From: Paracraurococcus lichenis
GTDB taxonomy: Bacteria; Pseudomonadota; Alphaproteobacteria; Acetobacterales; Acetobacteraceae
DNA length: 64,000 nt
Direction of reading: 5' to 3'
Assembly (NCBI RefSeq): GCF_030657435.1
Contig: NZ_JAUTWS010000015.1
Span: 97,460 to 161,459 of the forward strand
Below, piece after piece: positions 29,362 through 38,194 of the stretch. Within the stretch, counting starts at the first letter, position 1. Every line of letters starts with the position of its first letter. A program made the translations under genes and the position numbers. A model generated the notes under the pieces. The model was not told where the DNA came from. It searched no databases and was given only the letters and a program-made list of their open reading frames with translations.

Positions 29362-29829
29362 ATGGACGACATCGCCCCCCAGGAGGTCCGCTACCCGGAC
29401 CTGAAGCCCGCCCATGCCGTGCCGCCGGCGCTCAAGGCCGAGGGCTGGAAGCCCGTGCCGGCCAGGGACTACCCCGCCATGATCGGCCCCTTCCTCGCCC
29501 GCCGCGTGGGCGAGGCCTGGGAATACGCCTTCCTGCCGGAGCAGCGGCACCTCAACATCGGCGGCGTCGTGCATGGCGGCATGCTGATGAGCTTCATGGA
29601 CGACGTGCTGGGCATGACGGTGTGGGAGGCGGTCGGCCGCAAGCCCGTCACCACGGTGCAGCTCAACCACCACTTCATGGCGCCCGGCAAGCTCGGGGAA
29701 CTGGTCATCGGCCGCGGCGAGGTCATGCGGGCGACGAAGAGCGTCGTCTTCATCCGAGGCATGCTGACCTCGGGCGATCGCAGCCTGGTGCAGGCCGACG
29801 GGATCTGGAAGATCCTCGGCAGCGCCTGA
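29362..29829 (+). CDS. PaaI-type hotdog thioesterase
   Basis: A 155-residue hotdog-fold protein. The diagnostic helix is 'NIGGVVHGGMLMSFMDDVLG', with the catalytic HGG pattern and acidic residue in place, followed by 'VTTVQLNHHFMAPGKLGE'. It hydrolyses acyl-CoA thioesters. It begins 31 bases after tlyA and lies ahead of a thiolase gene, which fits acyl-CoA metabolism, although a terminator-like hairpin separates them. Confidence 0.87.
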   Translation: MDDIAPQEVRYPDLKPAHAVPPALKAEGWKPVPARDYPAMIGPFLARRVGEAWEYAFLPEQRHLNIGGVVHGGMLMSFMDDVLGMTVWEAVGRKPVTTVQLNHHFMAPGKLGELVIGRGEVMRATKSVVFIRGMLTSGDRSLVQADGIWKILGSA

Positions 29830-29843
29830 GGCGTTGGTTTCGC

Positions 29844-29878
29844 GAGTCGGGCGCTGCCGCGCGGCGGCTGGCAGACTC
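29844..29878 (+). repeat. Dispersed palindromic element, copy B
   Basis: A 35-nt imperfect palindrome bounded by GAGTC and GACTC with the core CCGCGCGGCGGC. Aligned to the reverse complement of the copy at 43247-43281 it keeps both ends, the core and the GGCTG-CAGACTC arm. It leads through AGAGAAATAGAGGTGGG into a terminator hairpin. Confidence 0.65.
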
Positions 29879-29896
29879 AGAGAAATAGAGGTGGGT

Positions 29897-29920
29897 CCAG
29901 GGAGGATACCTCCTCCCTGG
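29897..29920 (+). terminator. Terminator-like hairpin after the thioesterase
   Basis: Arms CCAGGGAGGA (29897-29906) and TCCTCCCTGG (29911-29920) with a four-base loop, followed by CCTTGCCTTCTTTCC. It would separate the tlyA-thioesterase transcript from the thiolase. Confidence 0.6.
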
Positions 29921-29969
29921 CCTTGCCTTCTTTCCTACCAGATGTTGTCGACAAGGGAGGACACAGGCC

Positions 29970-31172
29970 ATGCGCACAGCCGTCATCGTCTCCACCGCGC
30001 GCACGCCGATCGGGCGGGCCTATCGCGGCGCCTTCAACGACACCCAGGCCCAGGCGCTGGGCGGCCATGTCATCGCGGCCGCGGTGCAGCGGGCGAAGCT
30101 CGACCCGGCCGAGGTCGAGGACGTCGTCATGGGCGCCGCGCTGCAGCAGGGCAGCCAGGGCAGCAATTTCGCCCGGCAATGCGCGCTGCGCGCCGGCCTG
30201 CCGCACAGCGTGCCCGGCATGTCGCTGGACCGGCAGTGCTCCTCCGGCCTCATGGCCATCGCGACCGCGGCCAAGCAGGTGATCGTCGACGGGCTGCAGG
30301 TCGCGGTCGGCGGCGGGCTCGAATCCATCTCGCTCGTGCAGAACGACAAGATGAACCGCCACCGCACGCGCGACCCCTGGCTCGAGCAGCACGTGCCGCA
30401 GCTCTACATGACCATGCTGGAGACGGCCGAGATCGTCGCCGAGCGCTACGGCATCAGCCGGGAGGCGCAGGACGAGTACGCCCTGCAGTCGCAGCAGCGC
30501 ACCGCGGCGGCGCAGGCGGCCGGGCGCTTCGAGCAGGAGATCGTCCCGCTGACGAGCGTGATGGCGATCCAGGACAAGACGACCGGCGAGATCACCCGTA
30601 AGGAGGTGACGCTGACCCGGGACGAGGGCAACCGCGCCGACACGACGTTGGAGGGCCTCGCCTCCCTCAAGCCGGTCTTCAAGGAGGGTCAGCGGGTGAA
30701 GGAGGGGCGCTTCATCACCGCCGGCAATGCCTCCCAGCTCTCGGACGGCGCCAGCGCCTGCGTCATCATGGAGGAGGGCGAGGCGTCGCGCCGCGGCCTG
30801 CACCCCTTGGGCATCTATCGCGGCATGGCGGTGGCGGGGACCGACCCGGACGAGATGGGCATCGGCCCGGTCTTCGCCATCCCGAAGCTGCTGAAGCAGC
30901 ACGGCCTCACAGTGGACGATATCGGCCTCTGGGAGCTGAACGAGGCCTTCGCCTGCCAGGTGCTCTATTGCCGCGACAAGCTCGGCATCCCGCAGGAGCG
31001 GCTGAACGTGGATGGCGGCGCCATCGCCGTCGGGCATCCCTATGGGATGAGCGGTGCGCGCATGACCGGGCATGCGCTGATCGAGGGAAAGCGCCGCGGC
31101 GCGAAATATGTCGTGGTGACGATGTGCATCGGCGGCGGCCAGGGCGCCGCCGGGCTGTTCGAGGTGGCATAG
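29970..31172 (+). CDS. Acetyl-CoA C-acyltransferase (thiolase)
   Basis: A 400-residue thiolase. The nucleophilic Cys lies in '[14 protein letters not shown]', the catalytic His in '[13 protein letters not shown]', and the second Cys in '[12 protein letters not shown]'. '[12 protein letters not shown]' is the NEAF motif. Sequence style is closer to degradative 3-ketoacyl-CoA thiolases than to acetoacetyl-CoA synthesising ones. Start follows a GGGAGGACA site. It stands as a single gene. Confidence 0.93.
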   Translation: MRTAVIVSTARTPIGRAYRGAFNDTQAQALGGHVIAAAVQRAKLDPAEVEDVVMGAALQQGSQGSNFARQCALRAGLPHSVPGMSLDRQCSSGLMAIATAAKQVIVDGLQVAVGGGLESISLVQNDKMNRHRTRDPWLEQHVPQLYMTMLETAEIVAERYGISREAQDEYALQSQQRTAAAQAAGRFEQEIVPLTSVMAIQDKTTGEITRKEVTLTRDEGNRADTTLEGLASLKPVFKEGQRVKEGRFITAGNASQLSDGASACVIMEEGEASRRGLHPLGIYRGMAVAGTDPDEMGIGPVFAIPKLLKQHGLTVDDIGLWELNEAFACQVLYCRDKLGIPQERLNVDGGAIAVGHPYGMSGARMTGHALIEGKRRGAKYVVVTMCIGGGQGAAGLFEVA

Positions 31173-31238
31173 GCCGGCCCCGGGAGGGGTGGTTCACGGG
31201 CGGCTTGGATGACCCTCCATGCCGCCCGGCCGAGGTCG

Positions 31239-31382
31239 TCAGGCCTCGGCCAGCACCCGCGGCTCCTGCGTGCTGATCTCGGCCAGCAGCGCCCAGACGT
31301 GCTCCGGGTCCATGCGGATCTCCGGGTCGTTGAGCAGCCGGTCAAGCTCGGCGAGCTTGGCCTCGAACTCCCGCTCGGTCAT
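31239..31382 (-). CDS. Small hypothetical protein
   Basis: A 47-residue, highly charged, probably helical protein ('MTEREFEAKLAELDRLLNDP...'). Codon use matches the neighbours and a GAGG site lies six bases before the ATG at 31382; an upstream Met at 31427 would add 15 residues. Its opening Glu/Leu pattern resembles short helical regulators or subunit fragments, but I do not recognise a family. It lies alone between the thiolase and a conserved unknown gene. Confidence 0.55.
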   Translation of the reverse strand: MTEREFEAKLAELDRLLNDPEIRMDPEHVWALLAEISTQEPRVLAEA

Positions 31383-31492
31383 GCGAACCTCGTCTCCCGC
31401 TTGGGCCGCACCCAGGGTGGCAGCCATGTATGAAGCTGGCCTGAAACGTGGCTGTAATCGGCGGGTTTCGCTGCCGCGAAAGGCCGCTTGCG

Positions 31493-32698
31493 CTAGACCG
31501 AGGAGCTGATGGCAGGCGCCAGGCCCGGCAGCCGCGCGGCGGCATGGCCGGGGTTGCGGAACCGCAGCTCCCCTTCCGGGGCGGCATCCGGCGCGCCGAA
31601 CATCTCGAAGCGGGAGGTGCAGGAGACCGCCACCACCCGCCGCGCCGGCGGCGTCGTCAGGAAGCGGCGGACCGCCCCCTCGAGCTCGAGCTGCTCGCCG
31701 CGCAGCGCCTGCCAGTCCAGCCGGTCGAGGTCCTCCAGGAACATGGCCAGGATGCCCGGGCGCTCGCCGGTCAGGCGGTTCTCGGCCGCCAGGGTGGCGC
31801 GCCGGCAGACCGCCGCCGCGATGCCGTTCTCCCGCCCTGCCCGGGCGGCCATGGCGAAGACGCTGCCGCTGCCCGGATCGGCGGTGACGGCCAGATGCGC
31901 CTCCGGCCCGAACTGGGCGCGCAGCCGCGCCGGCAGCGCGCCCGCGCGGTCCGCCGCCTGGGCACCGGCCAGCATCAGCGGGTCAAGCTTCAGCACGGCC
32001 TGGGCGCCGGCATCCTGCCGCTTCTGCTCGGCAAGGAGGGCGGTGATGCGCCGCTGCAGCTCGGCGAGCTGGTCGGGGCCGGCGATGCCCTCCGGCAGGG
32101 TCATCTTCAGCAGGTAGCGGCCGGGATGCGCGGCCAGCCAGGTCTGCAGGTCCGGGTTGATGGCATCCACCAGCGCCCACCAGTCGCCGCGCGGGACGGG
32201 CCGGCCTTCCTCGGCGGAGACGGTCTCGCAGACCACCTCGGCCGTCGCGCCGCCGCGCTCGACCAGCAGGTCATAGGGCGCTTCCTCCGCCAGCCCGTCG
32301 AAGCGGACCGCGAAGCCGCGGCCGCGCAACAGGCTGGCGGTGCGGAAGAGGTGGAAGAGCGGGATCAGCGTGGCCTCGCCGGTCAGGCCGGCGATCAGCC
32401 GGTCCTGCAGCCGGGTCCGGGCGGCCTGCGGCAGGCTCTCGGCCAGCGCCACGGCATCGCGGGCCAGGGCGCAGAGCCGCCGCTCGGCCGGGTTGGCCCT
32501 GGCCAGCGCCTTGCCCTCGCTGAGGCGGGACAGGGCGAGTTCCAGCGCATGGCGCTGCTGCGCGGCCCGGCCGCTGAGGGACCCGGGACGGGCGCGCAGG
32601 CCGAGATCCGCGAGGCGGGACTGCCATTGATCCTCGCCGCAGAGCGCGACGAAGGCGTCCAGGGATGGTGGTTCCGGGTGCGGATCGGCAGCCGACAT
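31493..32698 (-). CDS. Conserved hypothetical protein, possible nuclease-like fold
   Basis: A 401-residue soluble protein of no family I recognise. The N-terminal 130 residues are helical and Arg/Leu-rich. In the middle, 'GRGFAVRFDGLAEEAPYDLLVERGGATAEVVCETVSAEEG' (quoted in parts: GRGFAVRFDG, PYDLLVERGG, AEVVCETVS) has the spacing of a PD-(D/E)XK core, with a Val-Cys-Glu where ExK is usual, so activity is doubtful. The C-terminus ends 'AVSCTSRFEMFGA'. No signal peptide or membrane span. Single gene; the 175 bases before it carry no clear signal. Confidence 0.6.
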   Translation of the reverse strand: MSAADPHPEPPSLDAFVALCGEDQWQSRLADLGLRARPGSLSGRAAQQRHALELALSRLSEGKALARANPAERRLCALARDAVALAESLPQAARTRLQDRLIAGLTGEATLIPLFHLFRTASLLRGRGFAVRFDGLAEEAPYDLLVERGGATAEVVCETVSAEEGRPVPRGDWWALVDAINPDLQTWLAAHPGRYLLKMTLPEGIAGPDQLAELQRRITALLAEQKRQDAGAQAVLKLDPLMLAGAQAADRAGALPARLRAQFGPEAHLAVTADPGSGSVFAMAARAGRENGIAAAVCRRATLAAENRLTGERPGILAMFLEDLDRLDWQALRGEQLELEGAVRRFLTTPPARRVVAVSCTSRFEMFGAPDAAPEGELRFRNPGHAAARLPGLAPAISSSV

Positions 32699-32873
32699 GC
32701 TCGTCTCACGCTCCTGATTGGAATCACCTTTCCCGTGCCGCCGTATGTGCCGTCAAGGGTGCAGCTTGGCCGGCAACATCCGACCAAGGTATACGATCCG
32801 GGGCGGGCATCCCGAGGCCGCGCCGGGCGTTGAGGATGGTTCATGGGGTGGGTGATCGGGCTGGTGCCGCGGC

Positions 32874-34142
32874 ATGGTTGATGTGGCGGCGCTGTTGCAG
32901 ATCGTCGAGCCGTCCGGGCTCACGGACCGGTGGAATTTTCCCGCCGCCATCGGCACGCCGCTCACGGCGCCGGGTGGCCTCGGCACGCCGGCCTCCGTCA
33001 CCTACAGCTTCATGCAGGCCCTGCCGGCCTACGAGACCGCCGCCGAGCATCCCGGCTTCGCGCCCTTCGGCGCCGCGCTGCAGGCGGCGGCGCGGGAGGC
33101 CCTCGCGGCCTGGGCGGCGGTCTGCAACATCGGCTTCACCGAGGTGCCCGATGCCGGGGAGGGCGGCGCCATCCGTTTCGGCCGCAACGACCTGGCGGCC
33201 GGCGGCTTCACCTGGTTCCCGAGTTTCGCGGGCACGATCGGGCCGGATGGCCTGATCGCCACGGCGCAGCCGGTCGGGCGGGGCGGCGATGTCTGGCTCA
33301 CCACCGCGCCTTATGTCGAGGCGCAGGCCCCCGGCGACTACGGCCGCTATGCCCTGCTGCACGAGATCGGGCATGCCATCGGGCTGAAGCACCCCTTCGA
33401 GGGGACCGCCACCCTGCCCGCCGGAGAGGACGACGTCGCCCACAGCCTCATGGCCTATGCGCTGCCGGCCAATGCGGGCGTGGTCACGGTGGAGGGCACG
33501 CCCGAATCCTATCGCTGGACCGCCGGCAGCCTCTATCCCTCCGGGCCCATGGTGGACGACATCGCCGCCGCCCAGGTGCTCTACGGGCCCAACCTGGCGA
33601 CCAATGCCGGCGACACGCACTATGCCTGGGCGCCGGGGGCCCGCTTCCTGCAGACCATCTGGGACGGCGGCGGCACCGACGTGATCGATGCCGGCAACCA
33701 GGCGCTGCCCTGCGTGATCGACCTGAATGCCGGCCATGCCAGCAGCATCGGCATCCGCGCGACGGAGGCCGCGCTCAGGGCCGAGATCCCGCCCTGGGCG
33801 ACGGCGGCGCCGACGCCCAGCTATGACGGGCGGGACAACCTCTGGATCGCCGAGGGCGCGACCATCGAGAGCGCGATCGGTGGCAGCGGCAACGACCTGC
33901 TGATCGGCAACGAGGCCGGCAATGGGCTCACCGGCGGGGCAGGGGACGACACGCTGGACGGGGGCGCGGGCTGGGACACCGCCGTCCTGCCCGGCCCGCG
34001 CGCCGCGACGCAATTGCTGCCGCAGGCCGATGGAAGCTGGGAGGCGGTCGGGCCCGGCGGCCACGACCTGTTCCGCAACATCGAAGCGGTGCTGTTCGAC
34101 GACGGCCCGGTCGCCATCGCCCCGCCCGGCTGGATGGCCTGA
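32874..34142 (+). CDS. Serralysin-like RTX metalloprotease (peptidase M10)
   Basis: A 422-residue protein without signal peptide. The zinc site is 'HEIGHAIGLKHP' (His 163, Glu 164, His 167, His 173); the Met-turn is 'SLMAYA' (Met 193), slightly off the usual 'S(V/I)MSY'. C-terminal calcium-binding RTX nonapeptides follow at about 336-370 ('GGSGNDLLIGN', 'GGAGDDTLDGGAGWDT'). Such enzymes leave the cell through a type I secretion system using an uncleaved C-terminal signal and become active on binding calcium outside. No exporter adjoins it; the T1SS genes at 52.3-55.8 kb are one candidate. Only a few RTX repeats are present compared with the 5-8 of classic serralysins. Confidence 0.87.
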   Translation: MVDVAALLQIVEPSGLTDRWNFPAAIGTPLTAPGGLGTPASVTYSFMQALPAYETAAEHPGFAPFGAALQAAAREALAAWAAVCNIGFTEVPDAGEGGAIRFGRNDLAAGGFTWFPSFAGTIGPDGLIATAQPVGRGGDVWLTTAPYVEAQAPGDYGRYALLHEIGHAIGLKHPFEGTATLPAGEDDVAHSLMAYALPANAGVVTVEGTPESYRWTAGSLYPSGPMVDDIAAAQVLYGPNLATNAGDTHYAWAPGARFLQTIWDGGGTDVIDAGNQALPCVIDLNAGHASSIGIRATEAALRAEIPPWATAAPTPSYDGRDNLWIAEGATIESAIGGSGNDLLIGNEAGNGLTGGAGDDTLDGGAGWDTAVLPGPRAATQLLPQADGSWEAVGPGGHDLFRNIEAVLFDDGPVAIAPPGWMA

Positions 34143-34204
34143 CATCGACCACTCCCAAACGCCAAGTGGTAGGCGACGCGGCCGTACTGATACAAGATGA
34201 TTGT

Positions 34205-34816
34205 ATGCTAGACACCAAATCCGCAACGCCCAACAACCATCGAGGCCGCGACATCTACGATTGGATGGTATTCTTCGTGGCCGTGCTGGCTCTCATAGCT
34301 GCATCTGCGGCCACGTGGTTCACCTGGGAGCAAGCCAGCGTAGCGCGCGACCAAGAAGTCAGGTCGCTGCGTGCTTATGTCACTCTCACCGTCGAACCAG
34401 ATACGCTCAGTAATGAGCGTGGGGTGCCGCGTGTAAAAATCACCGCAGAGAACCTCGGTCAGACGCCCGCTTATCGGCTTGATTTCGGCGCCAGTCTTTA
34501 CATTAAAGAATTTGCCGCAAAAGGACCGATTAATAATAAATCTGAGAATAATTGCAAGTATATTTTATCTAATAACCTTATTGGAAGTGCGCTGGGAAAG
34601 GGTCTGGTTTCCCAATTTAATGTGTTTAGTTTTTCCGGTTACACGAAGGAGGAGCAGGCGATTGTGGATACCGGAGCCTACACTGTACAAGTGATCGCCC
34701 AAGCCTGCTACCGTGACACCTTCGGCATTACTCGATCCGTGATAATTTGCCGAAACTGGTATGCCGGCTGGAACCGCGTGGTCGCCTGTCCCGATCATTA
34801 CGACGAGTACGATTAG
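34205..34816 (+). CDS. Single-span membrane protein of unknown function, probably foreign
   Basis: A 203-residue protein with one clear membrane span near residues 21-42 ('WMVFFVAVLALIAASAATWF'), a short hydrophilic N-terminus and a C-terminal part that looks like a small beta-rich domain. I do not recognise a family, though one-span proteins of this shape are common hypotheticals on mobile or strain-specific islands. Base composition is visibly lower in GC than every neighbour (AT-rich codons such as AAT, ATT and TTT from 34500 to 34660), pointing to recent transfer. The ATG at 34205 is used; an upstream in-frame start at 34166 would add 13 residues. Confidence 0.6.
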   Translation: MLDTKSATPNNHRGRDIYDWMVFFVAVLALIAASAATWFTWEQASVARDQEVRSLRAYVTLTVEPDTLSNERGVPRVKITAENLGQTPAYRLDFGASLYIKEFAAKGPINNKSENNCKYILSNNLIGSALGKGLVSQFNVFSFSGYTKEEQAIVDTGAYTVQVIAQACYRDTFGITRSVIICRNWYAGWNRVVACPDHYDEYD

Positions 34817-34954
34817 CGCGCTCAGGACGCGACCCCTGGCGCACATCAGCCCCTCTTGGGCGCCGCTCATCGCACGCCTGCGTGAGGTGTGATGGCTACA
34901 TAACGCCGTAAATGCTGACCAGTATGACTTTACGCTTGGCGCACAGCTGCAACA

Positions 34955-34993
34955 CCGGGTCCCCATCGCAGCTTGGCTGCGATGGGGACCCGG
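34955..34993. terminator. Perfect 18-bp stem-loop
   Basis: CCGGGTCCCCATCGCAGC (34955-34972), loop TTG, then the exact complement (34976-34993). It lies in the 230-base gap between convergent genes. No T run follows on either strand, so it may act as a structural barrier or be part of the acquired segment. Confidence 0.5.
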
Positions 34994-35006
34994 CAACCCT
35001 GCGCGC

Positions 35007-35048
35007 GATACCGGCTCGCAGACATCAAGACTTCTGCAAGCCGGTATC
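35007..35048 (-). terminator. 16-bp stem-loop at the end of the VOC gene
   Basis: Arms GATACCGGCTCGCAGA (35007-35022) and TCTGCAAGCCGGTATC (35033-35048), one mismatch, ten-base loop. It overlaps the first base of the VOC stop codon, so it forms at the very 3' end of that transcript. Confidence 0.5.
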
Positions 35049-35463
35049 AGGGGCTGCCCTCGGGCGCCTGGTGGACCTCGATCACGGTGCCTTCCGGGTC
35101 GTGAAAGAAGATCTGGTGCCAGCCGTTCATCGCCCAGCCGCCCATATCGGCGAAGGGGATGCCCCTCTCCCGTAGCCTGTCCTTGAAGGCCTCTATGTCG
35201 TCGGTGCGGAAGGCGATGTGCCCGCGCTCGAGCGGGTTGATCGGCTGTCCCGTGCGGAAGGCGACGCCGAGGTCGCGCTGCGCGAGGTGGAACTGGGTGG
35301 CGCCGTCGCTCATGAAGGCGACGTCGCCGGCATAGCCGTCGGTGGTACGCCGCGTGGCCGTCAGCGCCGGCACCGGGCCGAGGTCGAGGACGGAGCGGTA
35401 GAACTCCGCCATGCCCGGGACATCGGTGGAGCAGAGGTTCACATGGTGCAGCCAGAGCTTCAT
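35047..35463 (-). CDS. VOC (glyoxalase/dioxygenase) family protein
   Basis: A 138-residue protein with two beta-alpha-beta-beta-beta modules: 'LHHVNLCSTDVPGMAEFYRSV' and 'GHIAFRTDDIEAFKDRLRERG', ending 'FFHDPEGTVIEVHQA' where the last metal Glu is found. The metal His, His and Glu positions are consistent with an active metalloenzyme. Reaction is unknown; members include glyoxalases, ring-cleaving dioxygenases and antibiotic-binding proteins. The start at 35463 (MKLWLHHV) fits the fold. Sits 63 bases from aroC, both on the minus strand. Confidence 0.85.
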   Translation of the reverse strand: MKLWLHHVNLCSTDVPGMAEFYRSVLDLGPVPALTATRRTTDGYAGDVAFMSDGATQFHLAQRDLGVAFRTGQPINPLERGHIAFRTDDIEAFKDRLRERGIPFADMGGWAMNGWHQIFFHDPEGTVIEVHQAPEGSP

Positions 35464-35526
35464 GGCACCTGCCTTCCTTGGACGGAGGCAGCCTAGCCGC
35501 CTCCTGCCGGATGGCACCAGCGCCGG

Positions 35527-36630
35527 TCAGTTCCGCGGCAGCCGCGCCTCCGTCGGGGCGTCCGGGTTCTGCGCGCGGTGCCGCAGCAGGTGGTCGGCCA
35601 GCACCAGGGCGAGCATCGCCTCCCCCACCGGCACGGCGCGGATGCCGACGCAGGGGTCGTGGCGGCCCTTGGTCAGCACCTCCACCTCCTGCCCGAAGCG
35701 GTCCACCGACTTCCGCGGCGTCAGGATGGAGGAGGTCGGCTTCACCGCGAAGCGGGCCACGATGGGCTGGCCGGTGGAGATGCCGCCCAGCACCCCGCCG
35801 GCATGGTTGTCCCCGAACAGGACGCGGCCGTCGGGCGCCATGCGCATCTCGTCGGCATTGCCCTCGCCCGAGAGGGCGGCGGCGGCGAAGCCCTCGCCAA
35901 TCTCGACGCCCTTGACCGCATTGATGCCCATCAGCGCCGCGGCGATATCGGCATCGAGCTTGCCGTAGATCGGCGCGCCGAGACCGGGGGACACGCCCTC
36001 CGCCACCACCTCGATGACGGCGCCGAGGGAGGAGCCGGACTTGCGGGCCTCGGTCAGCATGGCTTCCCAGCGCGCGGCGGCGGCGCGGTCGGGGCAGAAG
36101 AAGGCGTTCTCCTCGACGGCCGCCCAGTCCCAGGCCGCGCGGTCCACGCGGTCGGGCCCCATCTGCACCAGCGCGCCGCGGATCGTCACGCCTTCCAGCA
36201 CCTTGCGCGCGACGGCGCCCGCGGCGACGCGCATCGCGGTCTCGCGCGCCGAGGAGCGGCCGCCACCGCGATAGTCGCGGATGCCGTATTTGAGGTCGTA
36301 GGTCAGGTCCGCATGGCCGGGGCGGTAGCGGTCCTTGATCTCCCCGTAGTCCTTGCTGCGCTGGTCGGTGTTCTCGATCAGCAGGGAGATCGGGGTGCCG
36401 GTGGTCAGCCCCTCGAAGGTGCCGGAGAGGATGCGGACCTGGTCCGGCTCCTGCCGCTGCGTGACGAATTTCGATTGCCCGGGCCGGCGGCGGTCGAGGA
36501 AGGGCTGGATATCGGCCTCGGTCAGCGCGAGGCGGGGCGGGCAGCCATCCACGACGCAGCCGATGGCCGGGCCATGCGACTCGCCCCAGGTGGTGACGCG
36601 GAAGAGGTGGCCGAAGCTGTTGTGGGACAT
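35527..36630 (-). CDS. aroC: Chorismate synthase
   Basis: A full-length 367-residue enzyme. Family signatures are '[14 protein letters not shown]', '[13 protein letters not shown]', '[31 protein letters not shown]' (first part shown) and '[17 protein letters not shown]'. It removes phosphate from EPSP with reduced FMN to make chorismate, the branch point to aromatic amino acids and folate. It follows fabI by 25 bases on the same strand, so the two are probably co-transcribed. Confidence 0.97.
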   Translation of the reverse strand: MSHNSFGHLFRVTTWGESHGPAIGCVVDGCPPRLALTEADIQPFLDRRRPGQSKFVTQRQEPDQVRILSGTFEGLTTGTPISLLIENTDQRSKDYGEIKDRYRPGHADLTYDLKYGIRDYRGGGRSSARETAMRVAAGAVARKVLEGVTIRGALVQMGPDRVDRAAWDWAAVEENAFFCPDRAAAARWEAMLTEARKSGSSLGAVIEVVAEGVSPGLGAPIYGKLDADIAAALMGINAVKGVEIGEGFAAAALSGEGNADEMRMAPDGRVLFGDNHAGGVLGGISTGQPIVARFAVKPTSSILTPRKSVDRFGQEVEVLTKGRHDPCVGIRAVPVGEAMLALVLADHLLRHRAQNPDAPTEARLPRN

Positions 36631-36655
36631 CGGGGTGCCGCGGCCTCCGCCCGTC

Positions 36656-37489
36656 TCAGACCGTGGCGATGTCCGGCGCGTCCGGGTTCTTCATGCCCAC
36701 GATGTGGTAGCCGCTGTCCACGTGGTGGACCTCGCCGGTCACGCCGCCCGAAAGGTCGCTCAGCAGATAGAGGCCGGCGCCGCCCACCTCCTCGATCGTC
36801 ACGTTCCGCCGCAGCGGCGCGTTGAGCTGGTTCCATTTCAGGATGTAGCGGAAATCGCCGATGCCGCTGGCTGCCAGGGTCCGGATCGGCCCGGCCGAGA
36901 TGGCGTTCACCCGGATCCCCATGCCGCCGAGATCGGCCGCGAGATACCGCACGCTCGCCTCCAGCGCCGCCTTGGCCACGCCCATGACGTTGTAGTGAGG
37001 CGTGACGCGCTCGGCGCCCAGGTAGCTCATGGTCAGCAGCGACCCGCCCGCCTTCATCAGCGGCACGGCGCGCTGCGCGACCGAGACGAAGGAATAGCAG
37101 GAGATGTCGAGCGCCTGCAGGAAGGCGTCGCGCGGCGTGTCCAGGTACTTGCCGCGCAGGTAGTCCTTGTTGGCGAAGCCGATGGCGTGGACCAGGAAGT
37201 CCATGCCGCCCCATTGCTCCCGGATGGCGGCGAAGGCGGCATCCACGCTGGCATCGTCGGTCACGTCGCAGGGCAGGCAGAGCGAGGAGCCGAGGCTCTC
37301 GGCCAGCGGCCGGACGCGCTTCTCCAGCGCCTCCCCCTGGTAGGTGAAGGCGACCTCGGCCCCCTGGGCCGCGATCGCCCGGGCGATGCCCCAGGCGATG
37401 GAGCGGTCGTTGGCGACCCCCATGACGAGGCCCCGCTTGCCGGCCATGAGCGTGCCGGTGGGAGCATCCTGGAGGGGCGCGTCTGACAT
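36656..37489 (-). CDS. fabI: Enoyl-ACP reductase (NADH)
   Basis: A 277-residue short-chain dehydrogenase. FabI marks are '[20 protein letters not shown]', 'LPCDVTDD', '[13 protein letters not shown]', the active Tyr/Lys in '[16 protein letters not shown]' and '[13 protein letters not shown]'. It reduces trans-2-enoyl-ACP in the last step of each fatty acid elongation round and is the target of triclosan-like inhibitors. The ATG at 37489 precedes the conserved N-terminus by about 18 residues. Divergent from pdxH with 105 bases between. Confidence 0.96.
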   Translation of the reverse strand: MSDAPLQDAPTGTLMAGKRGLVMGVANDRSIAWGIARAIAAQGAEVAFTYQGEALEKRVRPLAESLGSSLCLPCDVTDDASVDAAFAAIREQWGGMDFLVHAIGFANKDYLRGKYLDTPRDAFLQALDISCYSFVSVAQRAVPLMKAGGSLLTMSYLGAERVTPHYNVMGVAKAALEASVRYLAADLGGMGIRVNAISAGPIRTLAASGIGDFRYILKWNQLNAPLRRNVTIEEVGGAGLYLLSDLSGGVTGEVHHVDSGYHIVGMKNPDAPDIATV

Positions 37490-37594
37490 GCGTGTAAGGG
37501 ACCGGCTTGTTGCGTGCGGGCAGGGGTGGTGGCACACCCCCGCGGGCCGGGCAAGGGGGCCCGACCGCACGCCGTGTGACCCGGGATTTCCGTC

Positions 37595-38194
37595 ATGGAC
37601 AGCACCGCCGAGGACCCGATCGCCCGTTTCGAGGCCTGGATGGCGGAGGCAGCGAAGACCGAGCCCAACGATGCCAATGCCGTCTGCCTGGCGACCGCGA
37701 CCCCTGAGGGCCGTCCCTCCGCCCGCATGGTGCTGCTGAAGGGCGTCGACCGCGACCGTCCCGGCGGCGGCTTCGTCTTCTACACCAACCTCGAAAGCCG
37801 CAAGGGCGGGGAGCTGCTGGCGAATCGCTTCGCCGCGCTCTGCTTCCACTGGAAGACCCTGCAGCGGAGCGTGCGGGTGGAGGGACCGGTAGAGCCGGTC
37901 TCCGAGGCCGATGCCGATGCCTACTACGCCTCCCGTGCCCGCGGCAGCCGCATCGGCGCCTGGGCCAGCCGGCAGTCCCGCCCGCTCGAGGGGCGCTGGG
38001 CGCTGGAGAAGGCGGTCGCGGAATATACGATGAAGTTCGGCATCGGCGAGATCCCGCGCCCGCCCTTCTGGTCCGGCTTCCGCGTCCTGCCGCAGCGCAT
38101 CGAGTTCTGGCGCGACATGCCCTTCCGCCTGCATGACCGGCAGGTCTTCCACCGGGAGGGCGCGGGTTGGCGGATCGAAGCACTATACCCGTGA
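37595..38194 (+). CDS. pdxH: Pyridoxamine/pyridoxine 5'-phosphate oxidase
   Basis: A 199-residue FMN enzyme. Key blocks: '[13 protein letters not shown]' and '[15 protein letters not shown]' (FMN and substrate contacts), '[15 protein letters not shown]' and the C-terminal 'WRIEALYP', where PdxH proteins end R-L-x-P. It makes pyridoxal phosphate from PNP or PMP. The next gene begins inside its stop codon. Confidence 0.95.
   Translation: MDSTAEDPIARFEAWMAEAAKTEPNDANAVCLATATPEGRPSARMVLLKGVDRDRPGGGFVFYTNLESRKGGELLANRFAALCFHWKTLQRSVRVEGPVEPVSEADADAYYASRARGSRIGAWASRQSRPLEGRWALEKAVAEYTMKFGIGEIPRPPFWSGFRVLPQRIEFWRDMPFRLHDRQVFHREGAGWRIEALYP

Noticed and set aside
34820..35050. tRNA gene or small phage remnant
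   Set aside because: The stems are simple long hairpins without cloverleaf, and no phage or integrase gene is present.
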